Program-made: the position numbers and the translations under genes
NCBI GenBank assembly: GCA_003555025.1
Contig: PWHV01000018.1
Span: 1-64,000 of the forward strand
From: Methanomassiliicoccaceae archaeon
GTDB taxonomy: Archaea; Thermoplasmatota; Thermoplasmata; Methanomassiliicoccales; Methanomethylophilaceae
Direction: 5' to 3'
Length of the DNA stretch: 64,000 bases
Part shown: in pieces, positions 59,950-64,000 of the stretch
How the letters are laid out: each line of letters opens with the position of its first letter
Numbering within the stretch: position 1 is the first letter of the stretch
Notes under the pieces: model-generated
Database searches by the model: none
What the model saw: only the letters and a program-made list of their open reading frames with translations
What the model was told of the DNA's origin: nothing

Positions 59950-60614
59950 GTCGCTGGGAGAATTGGGAGAGGCCCTTGGCGTTCCTAATGTGGTCGGTCC
60001 TGCCCATCGTGACCATCTTCTCGGTATTCGCCTACCTCGACCAGGGGGGCCACTACAACCGGGTCATACTCATCGGCTCCCTGGGAAGCATCGCCTTCGC
60101 CATCCCCTTATTATTGAGATTCACTGAGCGTCTGATCGTCCCCTGGGCCCTTATTGTGATGATATACGCGTCCCTAATCAACCACCTGATCGGGGACTTC
60201 CTGATGTTCTATACCATCTACCCATGGTTCGATAAGGTGTCCCACATACTGTCAAGCAGCACCGTTGCCATCATAGTCTTCATGTTCTTAGTGATGGGGG
60301 ACCACTACATCCGGTCGATCAGCATACCTGTGAAGTTGATGCCTTATCTGGTGGTCACAACCGCCTCATTGCTGGGCGTAATCTGGGAGATATTCGAATG
60401 GTTCGCCGGCTACATGGGGGTGGAGATGCAGTTCTGTCTCGAGGACACCGTCTATGACCTGGTGACCAATTTCATCGGAGCCAGCTTAGCGGCCTATGTA
60501 AGCTACCGTTACGTGTTGCAGAAGGGCGTGGAGCAGGTGGTCCTCAGATTGGAGGTGGGTGATTTCATGGAACGCATCGCCGCCGGATGGGAGAGGAAGA
60601 TGGGCAAATTATGA
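59946..60614 (+). CDS. membrane protein, DUF2238/YjdF-like
   Basis: The 222-residue protein has about six transmembrane helices. Conserved-looking polar residues in the membrane, YPWFDKVSHILSSSTVA, GVIWEIFEWFAG and EDTVYDLVTNFIGASLAA, resemble the YjdF/DUF2238 pattern (His, Glu, Asp and Asn in helices). Function is unknown. It is translationally coupled to the preceding gene and ends two bases before the convergent gene. Confidence 0.65.
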   Translation: MSRWENWERPLAFLMWSVLPIVTIFSVFAYLDQGGHYNRVILIGSLGSIAFAIPLLLRFTERLIVPWALIVMIYASLINHLIGDFLMFYTIYPWFDKVSHILSSSTVAIIVFMFLVMGDHYIRSISIPVKLMPYLVVTTASLLGVIWEIFEWFAGYMGVEMQFCLEDTVYDLVTNFIGASLAAYVSYRYVLQKGVEQVVLRLEVGDFMERIAAGWERKMGKL

Positions 60615-60616
60615 TG

Positions 60617-61840
60617 TCATCGCCCCTCAGGAGAACGGAACAGAGGGACGTCGCCCATCCTCAGCATGGTCACCCCCATATAGAGCATGATGAGCTGCCA
60701 TGACAGTGCTATCGTCAACGGCAGCAGTGCCCAGATGCCATCACTGGGAAGCAGAGACGGGGCGCCGTCATAACTCTGGAATAACTGGACGAGGAAGGCC
60801 AGCAACGCCGCCGCGGTCAGCAACCAACCCTGCCTTATATCGACCGTGGCCAATATGCACACCACGGCCAAGGGTATGATGTAATAGCAGGCGTAAATCT
60901 TGGGGAAGAACAGGAAGAAGGGTAGTATCAGAAGAAAGGCCCCCCGGACCGAGTCTATGTCCCTCTTCCATATTATGTACAGACAGTAGAGTGTGCCGAA
61001 CACGAACAAGGCCTGCAGGATGAACCCCGGGAAGGTGATTCCGCTGTCGTGGAGGACGACCCAGACACTTATCCCCTCCTGAAGGCCCTCCTCCCCGGTC
61101 TGACGGAGATAATAACTAGGGAAACGCAGGAACCTCTCCCCGGCTACGAGGAGGAGGGGCAGTGTCACCGCCGCCCCCGCAACGGCCAGGTAGATTATCG
61201 AACGCTTCATATCGGCGGCGGACTGCTTTATCAAGGCCAGGGGCACAAGAACTGCCGAGAAGACCTTCGTCAGTGCACCGAGGGTGGCCACCAATGTGGC
61301 CCCCTGGGCACGGCCGAGTATGAGGAGTAGTACCGGCAGGGCGTAGAACAGCGCCACCACAGTCTCGTCCTGGACGAATATGACCGCGGTGGTCCATGTT
61401 ATTGGGTTCAGCAGGAAGAAGCCGGAGGCGAACAATGCCGTCTTCTCGTCCTTGCGTCGGAGAAGGGCGTAGATCAATCCCGCGGTGATGAACGCATAAG
61501 CGCTGAACATTAGCGCATAGGCCGCCACAGTGTTTCCCATCAGGGCGGCCGGTAGCATGAGGTACATTATCAGGGGCGGGCTCTCGGAATAGAAGTCAAG
61601 ATAGGGTATCTGTCCTTCCAATATGCCCTCGGTCCTCTCCTGATAGAACGGTATGTCGGGATGGGTCCGCACCGCCTCGTCGGATATGTCGTGAACGATC
61701 GAGGCTCCAAAGTCGGTTGCCAGCATCGCGGCCATCAGCAGAGCGTAGAAAAGCAATGCGAAAGTGAAAAGTGATGCCACCCGCCTACATGCTGTGCCAT
61801 CCCCCAACCATCTGCTTATGCCCTGTATCTCCGCCCTCAT
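60617..61840 (-). CDS. GT-C-type membrane glycosyltransferase
   Basis: The 407-residue protein has about ten transmembrane helices. A large outside loop after the first helix contains DISDEAVRTHPDIPFY and ILEGQIPYLDFYSESPPL, the Asp/Glu and proximal pattern of polyprenyl-phosphate-dependent mannosyltransferases (GT39/GT83-like). It probably adds a sugar from a lipid-phosphate donor outside the cell. Neighbouring GT2, nucleotidyltransferase and flippase remnants support a glycan role. It is divergent from the Cdc48 gene by about 170 bases with no other gene in the gap. Confidence 0.7.
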   Translation of the reverse strand: MRAEIQGISRWLGDGTACRRVASLFTFALLFYALLMAAMLATDFGASIVHDISDEAVRTHPDIPFYQERTEGILEGQIPYLDFYSESPPLIMYLMLPAALMGNTVAAYALMFSAYAFITAGLIYALLRRKDEKTALFASGFFLLNPITWTTAVIFVQDETVVALFYALPVLLLILGRAQGATLVATLGALTKVFSAVLVPLALIKQSAADMKRSIIYLAVAGAAVTLPLLLVAGERFLRFPSYYLRQTGEEGLQEGISVWVVLHDSGITFPGFILQALFVFGTLYCLYIIWKRDIDSVRGAFLLILPFFLFFPKIYACYYIIPLAVVCILATVDIRQGWLLTAAALLAFLVQLFQSYDGAPSLLPSDGIWALLPLTIALSWQLIMLYMGVTMLRMGDVPLFRSPEGR

Positions 61841-62009
61841 TTGTTCAGTTCCCCCGATGCCTGAGATCGGCTCCCGCCGACCTAGGTTGAATCTGTCACA
61901 TGCTTTCAGAATGTAAAAATATGTCTTACGGCCGGCTGTTCACCAAGGCGGAGCAGATGCGTACGGACTATGGAAACAGTCTATTACTCTGCCAACCATA
62001 TCATCCTGC

Positions 62010-64000
62010 ATGGGAGACACGGTGGACCTCAAGGTCGCCATGGCCCACCGCCAGGCCGAGGCGGGGCTGGGGCGGGCCCGCCTCGACGCCGAGGCGCGGC
62101 GCCTTTTGAATGTGGAGACTGGCGACAGCATCGAGATAATCGGGAAGAGCGCCACGGTCGCCAAGGTTTTCCGCGGTCTGCCCGATGACGAGGGCAAAGG
62201 CATACTGAGGATCGACGGCCTCACCCGCACCAACGCCGGAGTGTCGGTGGACGAGACGGTGAAGGTGCGGAGGATCGACCCCCGTCCGGCGGAGAAGGTC
62301 GTGCTCGCCCCCAACATCCCCGCCGGCAAGAAGGTGCGTTTCGGAGAGGGCGCCGACCAGCTTTTCCTCAAAGGTCTGGTGAACAGACCGGTGCTGCGCG
62401 GCAGCGACATCGTCGTTCCCAACATCGCCCTCATGGGGGGCAAGTCCCCCTTCACCGTCATCAACACCGTTCCCAGCGGACCGGTCCTGATAATACCCGA
62501 TACCGAGCTGGTGCTGCGGGAGGACCCGGCGGAGGAGCGGACCGGCGTGGCCTGGATGACCACCTATGACGACGTCGGAGGCCTGGACGGTGAGCTGAAG
62601 AGGGTTCGGGAGATGATCGAACTCCCCCTCAAGCACCCCCATCTCTTCGACCGGCTGGGGATATCGCCGCCCAAGGGCGTGCTCCTCTACGGCCCGCCGG
62701 GCACCGGCAAAACGTTGATAGCCAAGGCTCTGGCGAACGAGAGCGGCGCCGGCTTCTACTCCATACAGGGGCCGGAGATAATGAGCCGCTACTACGGTGA
62801 GAGCGAGGAGAGGCTGCGCCAGGTGTTCCAGCAGGCCGAGGAGGGCGGGCCCAGCATACTTTTCATCGATGAGATAGACTCCATCGCCCCCAACCGCGAG
62901 TCGGTCCATGGGGAGGTGGAGAGAAGGGTGGTGGCGCAGCTGTTGACCCTGATGGACGGCCTCGGCGACAGGGGCGACGTGGTGGTCATCGGGGCCACCA
63001 ACATGGAGGCCGCCATCGACCCCGCGCTGCGGAGGCCGGGGCGCTTCGACCGCGAGATCGAGGTAGGCGCGCCCTCCCGCCGCGGCAGGAGGGACATCCT
63101 GGCGATACACACCCGCGGCATGCCGCTGTGGGACGATGTGGACCTCGAGGAGCTGGTGGCGGCCACCCTAGGGTTCGTGGGCGCCGACCTCGCCGCCCTC
63201 TGCCGGGAGGCGGCGATGGCCTGCCTGTCGCGGCACATGCCCCGGCTGGACCTGGACGAGTCCCTGCCAGCGCAGACGGTGGAGGAGATGGCGGTGGCCA
63301 TGGAGGACTTCCGCCAGGCCCTGTCCGAGGTGGAGCCCTCGGGGATGCGCGAGTTGATGGTGGAGGTGCCGAGGGTGAGCTGGGACATGGTGGGGGGCCT
63401 GGACGAGCTCCGCCATGAGCTTATGGAGTTCTTCGTGCCCGCTGAGGAGCCCAAGGCATTCCAGCGGCTGGGGATACGGGCTGCCAAGGGAATGCTGCTC
63501 TACGGACCGCCGGGCACCGGCAAGACGTTGATAGCCAAGGCTCTGGCGAACGAGTCCGGCGCCAATTTCATATCCATCAGTGGACCGGAGTTCGTCAGCA
63601 AATGGGTCGGCGAGAGCGAGCGGGCGCTGAGGCATGTCTTCAAGAGGGCCAAGCAGATGGCCCCCTGCATAGTATTCTTCGACGAGATAGACTCCATAAG
63701 CCAGGTCCGCGGCGGAGAGGAGCGCTCCGGCGAGAGGATAATCAATCAACTATTGATATCGCTGGACGGGCTGGAGCCGTTGCGGAACGTGGCGGTGGTG
63801 GCCGCCACCAACCGCCCGGACATCATCGACCCCGCCCTGCTGCGGCCCGGGAGGTTCGACAAGCTGGTGCTGGTGCCGGCCCCCGGCCGCGAGGGGAGGC
63901 GGAGCATACTGGAGGTGCACTGCGCCCAGATGCCCCTGGGCGACGATGTGGACCTGGCGGCGGTGGCGTCGATGACCGACGGCTTCGTCGGCGCCGACCT
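62010..64000 (+). CDS. Cdc48/VAT AAA+ ATPase (3' end outside window)
   Basis: The first 663 codons are visible and no stop occurs before the right edge. The N-terminal double-psi barrel and beta domain (about 1-185, starting [20 protein letters not shown]) are followed by D1 (Walker [18 protein letters not shown] near 228, Walker [17 protein letters not shown]) and D2 (Walker A near 499, Walker [33 protein letters not shown]). It unfolds ubiquitin-like-tagged or damaged proteins for the proteasome. TATA-like TCTATTACT (about 61979-61987) lies 26 bases before the ATG, so it is likely leaderless. The D1 and D2 Walker A regions are nearly identical in DNA. Confidence 0.95.
   Translation, partial: MGDTVDLKVAMAHRQAEAGLGRARLDAEARRLLNVETGDSIEIIGKSATVAKVFRGLPDDEGKGILRIDGLTRTNAGVSVDETVKVRRIDPRPAEKVVLAPNIPAGKKVRFGEGADQLFLKGLVNRPVLRGSDIVVPNIALMGGKSPFTVINTVPSGPVLIIPDTELVLREDPAEERTGVAWMTTYDDVGGLDGELKRVREMIELPLKHPHLFDRLGISPPKGVLLYGPPGTGKTLIAKALANESGAGFYSIQGPEIMSRYYGESEERLRQVFQQAEEGGPSILFIDEIDSIAPNRESVHGEVERRVVAQLLTLMDGLGDRGDVVVIGATNMEAAIDPALRRPGRFDREIEVGAPSRRGRRDILAIHTRGMPLWDDVDLEELVAATLGFVGADLAALCREAAMACLSRHMPRLDLDESLPAQTVEEMAVAMEDFRQALSEVEPSGMRELMVEVPRVSWDMVGGLDELRHELMEFFVPAEEPKAFQRLGIRAAKGMLLYGPPGTGKTLIAKALANESGANFISISGPEFVSKWVGESERALRHVFKRAKQMAPCIVFFDEIDSISQVRGGEERSGERIINQLLISLDGLEPLRNVAVVAATNRPDIIDPALLRPGRFDKLVLVPAPGREGRRSILEVHCAQMPLGDDVDLAAVASMTDGFVGAD

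Overview
This is a gene-dense, high-GC archaeal window. Euryarchaeal information-processing genes fix the domain: L7Ae, S28e, L24e, S6e, aIF2-gamma, aIF5B, PAN, thermosome, GINS, MBF1, archaeal-type ProRS, CTP-dependent riboflavin kinase and pantoate kinase. A methanogenesis-marker-8 protein, an MtrA-like protein and a DUF1638 protein point to a methanogen or a close relative. A high-GC member of the Thermoplasmatota/Methanomassiliicoccales is my best guess, but this is inference. Many genes have a TATA-like box about 26 bases before the start codon, so leaderless transcripts look common. Internal operon genes use Shine-Dalgarno sites or ATGA/GTGA overlaps. No stretch over 300 bases lacks a gene.

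Layout. 1-3.9 kb: AMP-to-3-phosphoglycerate operon (ribose-1,5-bisphosphate isomerase, form III-type RuBisCO, AMP phosphorylase). 3.9-10 kb: minus-strand chaperone block (grpE-dnaK-dnaJ and a thermosome gene with a palindrome at its predicted transcription start). 10-17.4 kb: DUF2240, MBF1, PAN, a GPN GTPase, a tandem pair of paralogous exported proteins, small membrane proteins, cyclophilin and peroxiredoxin. 17.6-22.5 kb: bacterial-type metK, a nitrate/sulfonate-type ABC transporter behind a 56-bp palindrome, a lone MtrA-like protein and tRNA-Lys. 22.6-25.9 kb: small proteins, an MBL hydrolase, GINS and a Toprim protein. 26-33 kb: one long operon, gcvPA-gcvPB-tmk-coaBC-pantoate kinase-second AMP phosphorylase paralogue. 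33-38.4 kb: prs-proS, a DUF1638/regulator pair and trmI. 38.4-44.4 kb: purSLQ, ribK, tlyA, methanogenesis marker 8 and a PIN protein. 44.4-51 kb: translation operons and rubrerythrin. 51-54.2 kb: ilvB-ilvN-ilvE with a leader. 54.2-61.8 kb: surface-glycan genes including a decayed flippase. 62 kb to the end: a Cdc48/VAT ATPase cut by the window edge.

The most interesting candidates are regulatory. (1) A 30-codon ORF rich in Ile, Leu and Val lies upstream of ilvB and is followed by two hairpins, the second of which masks the ilvB Shine-Dalgarno; this resembles a leader-peptide attenuator, which I do not know to be described in archaea. (2) A large concentric palindrome sits between the TATA box and the ribosome-binding site of the ABC transporter. 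(3) A kink-turn-like fold lies directly over the ribosome-binding site of L7Ae, a kink-turn-binding protein. (4) Three genes lack a canonical start codon at the family-expected position but have a good Shine-Dalgarno before CTG, CTG and ATC. Convergent genes are packed unusually tightly: four pairs share one CTAG as both stop codons.
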